Notes under the pieces: generated by a model
What the model saw: only the letters and a program-made list of their open reading frames with translations
Told to the model about the DNA's origin: nothing
Database searches by the model: none
Shown: positions 7,296 to 16,293 of the stretch, in pieces
Numbering within the stretch: the first letter of the stretch is position 1
How the letters are laid out: every line of letters begins with the position of its first letter
Source: Verrucomicrobiia bacterium
Lineage (GTDB): Bacteria > Verrucomicrobiota > Verrucomicrobiia > Verrucomicrobiales > Akkermansiaceae
Direction: 5' to 3'
Assembly: GCA_947462875.1 (NCBI GenBank)
Contig: CANHQJ010000023.1
Location: forward strand, 1-64,000
DNA length: 64,000 nt
Translations under genes and position numbers: made by a program

Positions 7296-8489
7296 ATGTT
7301 CCTCATTTCCCTGCCCGCTCTCCAGCGCAATACGGGCATCCTGCGCGATGTGAAAGAAGCCGCCGGATGCCATCTGGTGCTGGCGCTGAAGGGGTTCTCC
7401 TGCTGGAAAACCTTCCCCGCGCTGCGCGAGGATCTCGATGGCTGCTGCGCCTCGGGATTGTGGGAGGCCCGGTTGGCCCACGAGACCTTTGGCAAGCACG
7501 TCATCACCTACTCACCCGCCTATGGCGAGGCGGAAATCGCGGAGCTGTTAGAGTTCACCGACCACCTGGATTTCAATTCGCTCTCGCAGTGGTATCGCTT
7601 CCGCGAGATGATTTTCGCCCACCCTCGTTTCCAAGCGGGAAAGGTGCTCTGCGGTCTGCGCATCAACCCGCAATGCTCCACCGGCGACACACCGCTGTAC
7701 GATCCCTGCGTGGTAGGCTCGCGGCTGGGCATCACGGCGGATCAACTGGAGGGCGCCGATCTCACGGGACTGAGCGGCTTGCACTTTCACACACTGTGCG
7801 AGCAGAACTCCGATGATCTCGAAACCACCTTGCAAGCGGTCGATGAAAAATTCGGCCACCTGCTGCGCTCCCCGCAATTCACCTACCTGAACATGGGCGG
7901 CGGGCACTGGATTACCAAGCCGTTTTACGACCGCGAGCGACTGATCCGGCTAGTGAAGGAAACGCGCGCACGATACGATGTGGAGGTATGGCTGGAGCCG
8001 GGAGAAGCGATCGCCATTCATACCGGTGTGCTGCGCGCGACGGTGATGGATGTTTTTGTCTCCGCCGGGCATCGCTTGGCCATTCTCGACATTTCCGCCA
8101 CCGCGCACATGCCGGATGTGTTGGAGATGCCGTACCGGCCCGACGTCTATCTCATCGATCCCGCCGCGCCTGCCACCGATGCCAAGCCGGCGGTCGTTTT
8201 GCCCGGTGAATCCTATCATCTGGCGGGCGAAGCCGATCAGCAGGCCTACACCTACCGGCTCGGCGGTCCTACCTGCCTAGCGGGCGATGTGACGGGTGAC
8301 TTCTCGTTTCCGCGTGAACTGCGGGTGGGCGATCTTCTGGTATTCGACGACATGGCGCACTACACCATGGTCAAGACGACGATGTTCAACGGCGTCCCCC
8401 ACCCTGCCATCCGCCTGTTGCATGCCGATGGTCAGATCGAGACCTTGCGCGAGTTCCGCTACGAGGATTTCCGCGACCGGCTTTGTTGA
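7296..8489 (+). CDS. nspC: Carboxynorspermidine decarboxylase
   Basis: PLP-dependent alanine-racemase-fold decarboxylase that converts carboxynorspermidine or carboxyspermidine to norspermidine or spermidine, the last step of the alternative polyamine pathway. LALKGFS near residue 32 carries the likely PLP lysine, GLHFHTLCEQ and NMGGGHWIT bind substrate and phosphate, and WLEPGEA is typical. CVVGSRLGI and TCLAGD also match the family. At 397 aa it has family length. The ATG at 7296 gives a slightly short N-terminus, and an upstream start in the same frame is possible. The partner carboxynorspermidine dehydrogenase gene is not in the window. Confidence 0.88.
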   Translation: MFLISLPALQRNTGILRDVKEAAGCHLVLALKGFSCWKTFPALREDLDGCCASGLWEARLAHETFGKHVITYSPAYGEAEIAELLEFTDHLDFNSLSQWYRFREMIFAHPRFQAGKVLCGLRINPQCSTGDTPLYDPCVVGSRLGITADQLEGADLTGLSGLHFHTLCEQNSDDLETTLQAVDEKFGHLLRSPQFTYLNMGGGHWITKPFYDRERLIRLVKETRARYDVEVWLEPGEAIAIHTGVLRATVMDVFVSAGHRLAILDISATAHMPDVLEMPYRPDVYLIDPAAPATDAKPAVVLPGESYHLAGEADQQAYTYRLGGPTCLAGDVTGDFSFPRELRVGDLLVFDDMAHYTMVKTTMFNGVPHPAIRLLHADGQIETLREFRYEDFRDRLC

Positions 8490-8571
8490 GCTCGAGGCGG
8501 TTCGCGCCTATCCGCAAAATTCAACTTGATTCCTTCGGTGATGTTGATTATTAACCTCCCTGCGGAACATC

Positions 8572-9474
8572 ATGGCTCGCTCACGGAACAAACTGGACAT
8601 CCCTCGCAGGAAGGCGCGCAATGTGTCGCGGCCGCAGTCCACGTTCATTGATCAGATCCGGGCAGCGGGAGTGCGGGCGCAGATCGCCGCCAATCAGCCC
8701 AGCAACAACCGGTCCCTGCGGCACATCCGCGCGACGCTGGCGCAACAGGAGATGTTCCTGGAAATGGAACTGGGGCTGGGCATGCGTTTTCTCCGCTGGT
8801 TGGTGGCGCTGCTCTTGCTCGTGCCGGTTTGTTTCATCACCACCTACACCTTGATCGGCCAGTTTTCCCATGAGGCCCTGCACCAGCGCTTCTGGGTGAC
8901 CAAGGAGTTTTGGTTTTTTGCCATAGGCTCGATCATCATGTGCGTGCTGTTCAAAGCGGGCGGTTGGTTTCGCAAGGCGTTTTTGTATTTGTATGTGTTA
9001 GGCCATGAAATGACCCATGCGTTTTTCGTGCTCTTTCATCTGGGCAAGGTGAGCGACATGCGGGTCTCGGTGAACGGCGGTTACATCGCGACCAACAAAT
9101 CGAACATCCTCATCTCCCTGTCGCCGTATTTTTTCCCGTTCTGGTCGGTGTCCTTGATCGCGTTTTACGGGATTCTGGAGTTTTGCGTGACGCTGCCTCA
9201 CTATGCCGACACCCTGTTCTATGCGATGCTCGGTGTGACGTGGACCTTCCACCTGTGGTGGACCTTGTGGATGATTCCGCGCGATCAGCCCGACCTGAAG
9301 GAAAACGACACCTTCTTCTCCCTGGTGTTCATTTATCTGGGCAATATCATCGTGCTGTCGGTCATGCTTTGCGCGGCCTCAAGGTCGCTGACCTTTGGCG
9401 GATTTTTCGCTTCGTGGTGGGTGAACGCGGAGCACTTCCTGCGCATCACGGCGGAATGGATCGCACGATTCTGA
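8572..9474 (+). CDS. Integral membrane protein with HExxH (M50-like)
   Basis: A 300-aa protein with a basic, probably cytoplasmic N-terminus of about 70 residues, then around six hydrophobic segments (from about residues 72, 112, 138, 180, 212 and 250). The motif LGHEMTHAFF sits at the end of a membrane segment, and a later NILISLSPYFFPFW segment resembles the second conserved region of M50/site-2-protease-like proteins. HEMTH would bind zinc. A clear LDG motif for the third ligand is missing, so protease activity is unproven. No operon partner: the next element is a terminator, then tRNA-Glu. Confidence 0.65.
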   Translation: MARSRNKLDIPRRKARNVSRPQSTFIDQIRAAGVRAQIAANQPSNNRSLRHIRATLAQQEMFLEMELGLGMRFLRWLVALLLLVPVCFITTYTLIGQFSHEALHQRFWVTKEFWFFAIGSIIMCVLFKAGGWFRKAFLYLYVLGHEMTHAFFVLFHLGKVSDMRVSVNGGYIATNKSNILISLSPYFFPFWSVSLIAFYGILEFCVTLPHYADTLFYAMLGVTWTFHLWWTLWMIPRDQPDLKENDTFFSLVFIYLGNIIVLSVMLCAASRSLTFGGFFASWWVNAEHFLRITAEWIARF

Positions 9475-9494
9475 GGACCGATCCGCCGCTCAAA

Positions 9495-9521
9495 AAAAAA
9501 TCATTTTTTTGATGATTTTTT
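9495..9521 (+). terminator. A/T-rich terminator after the HExxH gene
   Basis: AAAAAATCAT (9495-9504) pairs with ATGATTTTTT (9512-9521), a perfect 10-bp stem with a T-rich loop and T-run. It may work in both directions. Confidence 0.6.
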
Positions 9522-9572
9522 CTTGCCATCCGAAAATTTTCTGCGAATCTCTGCGCCCCCAACCAACACAAT

Positions 9573-9647
9573 GACCCGTTCGTCTATCGGTTAGGACTCC
9601 AGATTTTCATTCTGGCAAGAAGGGTTCAACTCCCTTACGGGTCGCCA
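9573..9647 (+). tRNA. tRNA-Glu (anticodon TTC)
   Basis: A 75-nt cloverleaf with acceptor GACCCGT/ACGGGTC, anticodon stem CCAGA/TCTGG around loop TTTTCAT (anticodon TTC), T-loop TTCAACT, and encoded CCA at 9645-9647. Confidence 0.93.
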
Positions 9648-9684
9648 TTTTTCATCGTTTCCGCTCAAGCGCGGTAACACCGCC

Positions 9685-9710
9685 AAAACCACCTCTCGGT
9701 GGTTTTTTTT
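9685..9710 (+). terminator. Rho-independent terminator after tRNA-Glu
   Basis: AAAACCACC (9685-9693) pairs perfectly with GGTGGTTTT (9698-9706) across a TCTC loop, followed by a T-run to 9710. Confidence 0.85.
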
Positions 9711-9964
9711 GTGCCAGCATGCGGTGCCGTCGATCCGGGCAACCCATCGTTGCAAACCAGGACGGAATCCAGATGAAAAACAGCAGATGCGCGTGATCTC
9801 GCAGAATTTGCGTATCATCCGATGGAAAATCGGCCATGCTCCCGGGGCGAATGAGCGCCGATTCTCCTCCCGCCTCATCATAGCGATGTCTGTACTTGAC
9901 CAAATCACAGCCATTCGATAGTTGGTTTCCTGTCGTTTCATTCCTGCGCACTGACCCTTTTCAC
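9711..9964 (+). other. Upstream region of the RND operon
   Basis: No gene seen. The region presumably holds the operon promoter. I found no strong -35/-10 pair or clear operator dyad, and no TetR- or MarR-like regulator gene lies beside it. Confidence 0.4.
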
Positions 9965-11185
9965 ATGAACCATCATTCCACCATCACCCGTCGTGACAAA
10001 AACACGCCAAGCACGTCCTGTCAGACGAAGAGGGCAAAAACGCTTGTATCGCTTTTCGGCATTTCCCTGATGATGATCGGCTGCAAGAAGCCTGTGGTCG
10101 TCACACCGCCGCCGCCCATCGTCGAAGTGATGGAACTCAAGCTCTCCGATGTGCCGCTGAATACGACGCTGATCGGACAGCTCGATTCCCCGCAGAACGT
10201 GGAAATCCGCGCGCGGGTGGAGGGCTTTGTGGATCAAATGCCATTCACCGAAGGCGTGGAGATCAAACAAGGCGACCTGTTGTTTTCGCTGGATAAAAAA
10301 CCATTTCTCGAACGACTCGCCGCCGCCAATGGCATGCTGGCAGAGGCGGAGGCATCGCTGAGAAAATACGAAGCCGACGTCGCGCGCCTGGAACCGCTCT
10401 ATGAAAAGAGCGCGATTCCCAAACAGGACCTCGACAACGCCAAGGCGGGCGTGGAAGTGGGGCAGGCCGGGCTGGAGTCCGCCAAAGCACGGGTCGAAAC
10501 CGCGCAACTCGATCTGAGCTACTGCGAAATCAAGGCTCCGATCAGCGGGCTGATTGGTGCGAAAATGGTCGCGCTGGGAGAACTTGTCGGAAAGGGAGAA
10601 CCCACCCTGTTGGCCACCATCTCCACGCTGGATCCGATCTGGTTTTACTGCAACGTCAGCGAGGTTGAATATCTCAAAGCCGTGGAGCGCGGCAAGACCG
10701 TGGGCCGCGAGGTCGCGGATCTGCCATTGACCTTGCTGGTAGGCGATGGCACGGAGCATCCGGACAAAGGCCGCTTCGTATTCATCGACCGCGCCGTCAA
10801 TGCCAAGACCGGCACCTTGCGCGTGCGCGCGGAGTTTCCCAATCGTGAAAAAAAACTGCGCCCGGGGATGTTCGCCCGTGTGCGCGTGGACATTGGTACC
10901 CGCAAGGATTGCCTGGAAGTGCCGGAGCGCGCGCTGGTGGAAATCCAGGGCAAGGCCTTTCTCTGGTCCGTGGATGCGGAAAACAAATGCCACATGCATC
11001 CGGTGAAGCTGGGCGAAAAAAACGGCACCAACCAAATCATTCTCGAGGGCGTCAAGGCCGGTGAACGCATCATCGTGGAAGGCATTCAAAAGGCGCGCGA
11101 TGGCGCCCCCGTCACCGCCATGACCGCCGCGCAACTCGCAGCCGCCAAGGCCGCCTCCAAGCCTGAAGCCAAACCAGCTCACTAA
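9965..11185 (+). CDS. RND efflux periplasmic adaptor (membrane fusion protein)
   Basis: Periplasmic adaptor linking an inner-membrane RND pump to an outer-membrane channel (AcrA/MexA family). The signal sequence ends in a lipobox-like MMIGC, so it is probably lipid-anchored. A lipoyl/barrel-sandwich half follows (VEIRARVEGFV, EIKQGDLLFSLD), then a coiled-coil hairpin with LYEKSAIPKQDLDNAKA, the second lipoyl half (YCEIKAPISGLIGAKMVALGE, split around the hairpin), and beta-barrel and membrane-proximal domains (RPGMFARVRVDI). I chose ATG 9965 rather than 9896, which would put 23 extra residues before the signal. It is the first gene of a three-gene operon, 10 bp before the pump gene. Confidence 0.9.
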   Translation: MNHHSTITRRDKNTPSTSCQTKRAKTLVSLFGISLMMIGCKKPVVVTPPPPIVEVMELKLSDVPLNTTLIGQLDSPQNVEIRARVEGFVDQMPFTEGVEIKQGDLLFSLDKKPFLERLAAANGMLAEAEASLRKYEADVARLEPLYEKSAIPKQDLDNAKAGVEVGQAGLESAKARVETAQLDLSYCEIKAPISGLIGAKMVALGELVGKGEPTLLATISTLDPIWFYCNVSEVEYLKAVERGKTVGREVADLPLTLLVGDGTEHPDKGRFVFIDRAVNAKTGTLRVRAEFPNREKKLRPGMFARVRVDIGTRKDCLEVPERALVEIQGKAFLWSVDAENKCHMHPVKLGEKNGTNQIILEGVKAGERIIVEGIQKARDGAPVTAMTAAQLAAAKAASKPEAKPAH

Positions 11186-11195
11186 CACCACGATC

Positions 11196-14100
11196 ATGGC
11201 CGAATTTTTCATCCGCAGGCCCATCGTCGCGATGGTCATATCCATTCTCACGGTCATCGTGGGTCTCATCTCGCTGTCGCGTCTGCCGATCGCTGAGTAT
11301 CCGACCGTCAGCCCCACCCTCATTCAGGTGACGACCACGTACCGCGGTGCCGCCGCCGAGGCCGTCATGGAATCCGTGGCCACTCCCATCGAGTCCAAGG
11401 TCAATGGCGTGGACAAGCTGCTCTACATGCAGTCCTACAACGCCAATGACGGCAAGATGACTCTCAACGTCACTTTCGATGTCGGCACCGACGTGGACAT
11501 CATGCAGGTCAACGCGCAGAACCGCGTCGGCCAGGCGGAGGCGCAATTGCCGGATGCCGTGAAACGCGAGGGCGTGGTGGTGAACCGCTCGTCTCCCGAC
11601 ATTCTGCTGGCGATCGGTCTCTCATCGCCGAACGGCACGCACGATGGCATTTTCCTCGGCAACTATGCGGACATCAATCTGATCGATCAGATCAAACGCG
11701 TGCGCGGTGTGGGCGATGTGAAAAACCTGACGGCCCAGGATTATTCGATGCGGATCTGGCTCGACCCGGAAAAGCTCGCATCGCTCGGCATCACACCACA
11801 GGATGTCTCGAATGCGATCAAAGAACAGAACGCCCAGTCCCCCGCCGGCACCATCGGTGCGGAACCGGCACCCGTTGGGCAGGAAAGCCAGTTCAACGTG
11901 CGAGCGCAGGGCTTGCTCAAAGAGCCTGCCGAATTCAACGACATCATCGTGCGCTCCGGCACGGATGGGTCGCAGGTGAAAATCAAGGACGTGGGCCGCG
12001 TGGAACTGGGCGCACAAACCTACGCCCTGCGCGCCCGTATGGATGGGGCACCGGCGGGAGCACTCGCCGTCTATCTGGCACCCGGCGCGAATGCGATCGC
12101 GACGGCCGATAACGTCAAAAAAATCCTCGACGAAGCCGCCGAGAAATTTCCACCCGACATGCAGTACAGCATCACGTTGGACTCCACGCTACCGATCAAG
12201 GCCTCCATGGAAGAGATCGTGCACACCCTGTTCGAAGCCATCGTGCTGGTGCTGATCGTGGTGTATGTTTTCTTGCAAAGTTTCCGCGCGACGATCATCC
12301 CGATGCTGACGGTGCCGGTGTCGTTGTTAGGGGTGTTCATCGCGTTCCCGATGTTGGGTTTCAGCGTGAACACGCTGACGATGTTCGGTCTGGTGCTGGC
12401 CATCGGCATCGTGGTGGACGACGCCATCGTGGTGGTGGAAGCCGTGCAGCATCACATCGAGCACGGCATGAGTCCGGTGGATGCCACGCGCCAGGCGATG
12501 AAAGAAGTGTCCGGCCCGGTGGTGGCGATCGCGCTGATCTTGTGCGCGGTGTTCGTGCCGGTGGCTTTCATGGGCGGCGTGACGGGGGCTCTCTATCAGC
12601 AGTTCGCCATCACCATCGCCGTATCGGTGGTATTCTCCGCCATCAACGCGCTGACACTGAGCCCCGCGCTATCCGCTTTATTGCTGCGTCCGCCCAAGCC
12701 CGGCAAGGGCCCCATCGCGTGGTTCTTCAAAAAGTTCAACCAGTTTTTCGATTGGATCACCGCAGGCTACGGCGTGATCGTCGGCGGCCTCACCCGCAAG
12801 GCCGCGCGCTCGATGTTGCTGCTGGTGTTGGTGATGGGTGGCATTTACGCCATCGGAAAATTCGTGCCCGGCGGTTTCATTCCGGATGAGGACAAAGGCT
12901 ATCTTTTCGTCGCCATCGAGCTGCCCGAGGGCGCCTCGCTCCAGCGCTCGGATGAGGTTCTCAAGCAGGTGGAAGGCATCGTCAACAATACCGAGGGCGT
13001 GCGCTCGGCGCTGGCGATTTCCGGCATGAACATCCTCAACTCGCTCAACGTGCCGAACGCCGCGCTGATGTTCATCGGCCTGGATGACTGGGAGGAGCGT
13101 AAGAATCCCGAGCTGCATGCGAAGGCGATCGTCGCGCAGTGGAACAAAAAATTCTACGGCATCCCCGGCGCGCGCGTTTTCGCCTTCGGACCGCCGCCCC
13201 TGCCCGGCTACGGCAACGTTTCCGGATTCACGATGCAGCTGCAGGACCGCTCGGGGGGCTCGGTGGATCAACTGGCCGGCTACGTCGATCAGGTCATCGC
13301 CGCCGCCGCGAAACGTCCGGAAATCGGTCGCATCAGCACGACGTTCCAACCATCGACACCACAGGTGAAAGTCGAGCTGGATCGGGAAAAAGCACGCACG
13401 CTGGGTGTGCCGGTGGACAGTATTTTCCAAACCCTGCAGGCCTATCTCAGCGGCATGTATGTGAATGACTTCGTCAAATTCGGCCGCGTCTACAAGGTGT
13501 TTTTGCAGGCGGAACCGCAATACACCAGCCAGCCGAATGATATCGGCAAGTTCTATGTGCGCAACAATAACGGAGAGATGGTGCCGCTCAGCACCCTGGT
13601 CACGGTGAGCAAGATGTCGGGGCCCAATTTCGCCACGCGTTTCAATCTGTTCCTCGCCGCCGAAATGATGGGCTCGCCCGCGCCGGGCTACAGCTCCGCG
13701 CAGGCGATCAAGGCGATCGAGGAAGTGATGGCGACGATGCCAGCGAACGTCGGCTACGAATGGTCCGGCCTGACCTTGCAGGAGAAAAAATCCGAAGGCC
13801 AGGCGCCGGTGATTTTCGGCATGGCCGTGTTGTTTGTGTTTCTTCTTCTCGCGGCCCAGTACGAAAGCTGGTCGCTGCCCTTCGCGGTGCTGCTCTCGGT
13901 GCCCACGGTGATTCTCGGCACGATGGTCGGGCTGCTGTTGAAAAACTTTGAGATGAATGTCTATGCGCAGGTCGGGTTGGTCATGCTCATCGGGCTGGCG
14001 GCGAAGAATGCGATTCTGATTGTCGAGTTTGCGAAGATGAAACGCGATGAGGGAGTGCCTACCCTCGAGGCCGCGCTGGAGGGTGCGAAGTTGCGCCTGC

Positions 14101-14351
14101 GCCCGATTTTGATGACGTCCTTCGCCTTCATTCTCGGTTGCGTGCCGCTGATGCTGGCGTCCGGTTCCGGTGCCGCTTCGCGCAGCACCATGGGCACCGG
14201 CGTGGTATTTGGCATGAGCATTTCGACATTGATCGGACTTTTCCTCATTCCTGTCTGCTACGTCTTCGTGCAGCGCTTCGCCGATCGCAAATCGCCCGCC
14301 AAGCCCCCGAGCCAATCGCCCGCCGATGAAGCCACCCATGCCAGCCACTGA
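11196..14351 (+). CDS. RND multidrug efflux pump, inner-membrane permease
   Basis: A 1051-aa HAE1-family proton-driven pump of the AcrB/MexB type. It begins MAEFFIRRPIVAMVISI, the typical first membrane helix. Relay residues are present: the paired Asp in GIVVDDAIVVVEAVQ (TM4) and the Lys in AAKNAILIVEFAK (TM10). Two large periplasmic loops follow TM1 and TM7, including GFIPDEDKGYLFV. Length and motif order match the family. It works with the adaptor upstream and the TolC-type channel downstream; likely substrates are drugs, dyes or bile-like compounds, which sequence alone cannot specify. Confidence 0.93.
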   Translation: MAEFFIRRPIVAMVISILTVIVGLISLSRLPIAEYPTVSPTLIQVTTTYRGAAAEAVMESVATPIESKVNGVDKLLYMQSYNANDGKMTLNVTFDVGTDVDIMQVNAQNRVGQAEAQLPDAVKREGVVVNRSSPDILLAIGLSSPNGTHDGIFLGNYADINLIDQIKRVRGVGDVKNLTAQDYSMRIWLDPEKLASLGITPQDVSNAIKEQNAQSPAGTIGAEPAPVGQESQFNVRAQGLLKEPAEFNDIIVRSGTDGSQVKIKDVGRVELGAQTYALRARMDGAPAGALAVYLAPGANAIATADNVKKILDEAAEKFPPDMQYSITLDSTLPIKASMEEIVHTLFEAIVLVLIVVYVFLQSFRATIIPMLTVPVSLLGVFIAFPMLGFSVNTLTMFGLVLAIGIVVDDAIVVVEAVQHHIEHGMSPVDATRQAMKEVSGPVVAIALILCAVFVPVAFMGGVTGALYQQFAITIAVSVVFSAINALTLSPALSALLLRPPKPGKGPIAWFFKKFNQFFDWITAGYGVIVGGLTRKAARSMLLLVLVMGGIYAIGKFVPGGFIPDEDKGYLFVAIELPEGASLQRSDEVLKQVEGIVNNTEGVRSALAISGMNILNSLNVPNAALMFIGLDDWEERKNPELHAKAIVAQWNKKFYGIPGARVFAFGPPPLPGYGNVSGFTMQLQDRSGGSVDQLAGYVDQVIAAAAKRPEIGRISTTFQPSTPQVKVELDREKARTLGVPVDSIFQTLQAYLSGMYVNDFVKFGRVYKVFLQAEPQYTSQPNDIGKFYVRNNNGEMVPLSTLVTVSKMSGPNFATRFNLFLAAEMMGSPAPGYSSAQAIKAIEEVMATMPANVGYEWSGLTLQEKKSEGQAPVIFGMAVLFVFLLLAAQYESWSLPFAVLLSVPTVILGTMVGLLLKNFEMNVYAQVGLVMLIGLAAKNAILIVEFAKMKRDEGVPTLEAALEGAKLRLRPILMTSFAFILGCVPLMLASGSGAASRSTMGTGVVFGMSISTLIGLFLIPVCYVFVQRFADRKSPAKPPSQSPADEATHASH

Positions 14352-14379
14352 ATTTTTCCCATCCATCCACCATCCTCAC

Positions 14380-15765
14380 ATGCGCGCAATTTTGGTATTC
14401 CCGTTTCTGCTACTGGCCAGCTCCTGCATGCTCGGTCCCGATCCCCATTCCGCTGACATGAATTTGCCCGGCTCGGTGCGCGGCGACTCCGCTCCGCATG
14501 GCACCTCCTTCGGCGACAAATCGTGGCGCAAGGTCTTCACGGATTCCACCTTGCGCACGCTCATCGACCGCTCTCTGAAAAACAACCCGGATCTGGTGGC
14601 GGCGACCTATCGCATCGAACAGGCACGCGCCCAGGCGAACGTGGCTCGCTCCCAATTTTTCCCCCAGATCAGCGGTGGTGCTGATGCCACCAGCAACTAC
14701 GCTTCGCCCAACGCGAATCAGGTCCCACCGGGCGGCGACCGCAGCTCGGAATCCTACAACCTCACCGGTTTCCTCAGTTGGGAGATCGACTTGTGGGGCG
14801 GCATCGCCCGCAACAACCAAGCGGCGCGCGCACGGCTTCTCCAGGCGCAATACCAACGCGATGGTGTGCAGACCCTTCTCATCGCCGCCGTGGCCAACGC
14901 GTATGTCGATCTGAAAAATCTCGATGAACGCCTTGCCATCGCACGTCGCACGGTGGAGAGCCGCAAGATTTCTCTCGAGCTCGTGAAGTCGCGCAAGGAA
15001 GGCGGCGTGAGTTCGGAAATCGAAGTCCGTCAGGCGGAGTCGCTGCTCGCGCAGGCGCAGGTGATCATTCCCACGACCGAGCTCGGCATCGCGACGAAGG
15101 AAAATGAGATCCGCGCCCTGCTCGGCGAATATCCCGGCGGCATCACGCGCGGCGGCAGTTTCGATAGCCTCGACAAGGTCACGCACATCTCCGCCGGTCT
15201 GCCCTCCTCGCTGATCGCGCGCCGTCCCGACGTTGCCGCAGCGGATCAAAATTTCCGTGCCGCCACGGCGGAGATCGGTGTGGCCCAGGCGCTGCGTTTC
15301 CCCACCCTATCGCTGACCGGGCGCGGTGGCGTGATCAGCTCCGATCTCAATGACCTGCTCGAAGGTCGGTCGGGAGCCTACTCCTTCGGCCCCAACCTGG
15401 CAGGTCCCATCTTCGACGCCGGAAACCGCAAGGCCCGTGTGGAAGGCGCGAAGGCCGCGGCAAAAACATCCATGGCGGAGTACGACAAGGCCGTCAAAAC
15501 CGCTTTTCGCGAAGCGGCGGACTCGATCATCACCCATCAGAAGACGGGCCAAATCATCAACGAGCAAACGCAATTGGTCAAAGCCCAGCGCGCCGCCGCC
15601 CAGCTCTCGATGGAGCGGTTCAAGGGCGGCGTCACCAGCTACCTGGAAGTGCTGGATTCCGAGCGCAATCTTTTCAACTCCGAGCTCAATCTCGCGGATG
15701 CGCGCAGCAACCGGATGCGCGCCGTGGTGCAGGCCTACCGCGCCCTGGGTGGTGGCTGGAAATAA
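14380..15765 (+). CDS. Outer-membrane efflux channel (TolC/NodT/OprM family)
   Basis: Outer-membrane factor completing the tripartite pump. The start MRAILVFPFLLLASSC is a lipoprotein signal with the acylated Cys at residue 16. Two repeated outer-membrane efflux domains follow: DRSLKNNPDLVAATYRIEQA with FFPQISGGAD, and later LIARRPDVAAADQNFRAATA with LRFPTLSLTGRGG. I chose ATG 14380, 28 bp after the pump stop, because the longer frame from 14326 overlaps the pump gene and delays the signal peptide. Confidence 0.9.
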   Translation: MRAILVFPFLLLASSCMLGPDPHSADMNLPGSVRGDSAPHGTSFGDKSWRKVFTDSTLRTLIDRSLKNNPDLVAATYRIEQARAQANVARSQFFPQISGGADATSNYASPNANQVPPGGDRSSESYNLTGFLSWEIDLWGGIARNNQAARARLLQAQYQRDGVQTLLIAAVANAYVDLKNLDERLAIARRTVESRKISLELVKSRKEGGVSSEIEVRQAESLLAQAQVIIPTTELGIATKENEIRALLGEYPGGITRGGSFDSLDKVTHISAGLPSSLIARRPDVAAADQNFRAATAEIGVAQALRFPTLSLTGRGGVISSDLNDLLEGRSGAYSFGPNLAGPIFDAGNRKARVEGAKAAAKTSMAEYDKAVKTAFREAADSIITHQKTGQIINEQTQLVKAQRAAAQLSMERFKGGVTSYLEVLDSERNLFNSELNLADARSNRMRAVVQAYRALGGGWK

Positions 15766-15777
15766 TGTTAGCCTGAC

Positions 15778-16236
15778 ATGCTCAAATTTTTGTCCATCCT
15801 TTTTCTGTTAGTGACCGGCTGCGTTCTCATCCACGGTCTCGGCATGTTGTTCGGGATGAAACGCGTGGTGCGCAGCTGGCCCAAAGCACACAGCCCCGGC
15901 TACACCGTCCACATGTTCTGGCTCCTCATCCGGGTGATCTTCGGCCTGCTTCTCCTGCATCTGTTGCAGATCAGCGTATGGGCCGTTTTTTTCCGTTACA
16001 GCGAGTTTTTTCCTGATTTTGAAACCGCCTTTTATTACTCCGCCACCAGCTACTCCACCGTGGGTTACGGCGATGTGATTCCGCCGATCCACTGGCGCGT
16101 GTATGGCGCGATCGAAGCCGTGACCGGCATTCTGATGTTCGGGTGGAGCACGGGAGTCTTGTTTTCGATTGTACACCGGTTGCAAAACCATCTCGTCCAT
16201 TTCCCCGAACACAAACCCGAAGCCATGCACGACTGA
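15778..16236 (+). CDS. Two-TM potassium channel (Ion_trans_2-like)
   Basis: A 152-aa membrane protein with an N-terminal hydrophobic helix (LKFLSILFLLVTGCVLIHG), a second helix around residues 45-70, a pore loop bearing the K+ selectivity filter STVGYGD, and a final helix before a short His-rich tail. This is the minimal pore module of bacterial potassium channels, without an RCK domain. It starts 12 bp after the efflux channel gene, so it may be co-transcribed. Ion selectivity is inferred from the filter. Confidence 0.85.
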   Translation: MLKFLSILFLLVTGCVLIHGLGMLFGMKRVVRSWPKAHSPGYTVHMFWLLIRVIFGLLLLHLLQISVWAVFFRYSEFFPDFETAFYYSATSYSTVGYGDVIPPIHWRVYGAIEAVTGILMFGWSTGVLFSIVHRLQNHLVHFPEHKPEAMHD

Positions 16237-16293
16237 CACAATAACCCCACAAGATTTCCTTGACTCCATTCACCCCATTCACTAACCACAATC

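Noticed and set aside
7253-7816. Plus-strand 187-aa frame overlapping nspC
   Set aside because: Out-of-frame shadow of nspC, with Arg/His-rich composition.
9938-11323. Minus-strand 461-aa open frame opposite the efflux adaptor
   Set aside because: Antisense shadow of a strongly supported gene; His/Arg-rich composition typical of such shadows.
12678-14366. Minus-strand 562-aa open frame opposite the RND pump
   Set aside because: Long only because GC-rich codons exclude stops on the other strand; the pump is certain.
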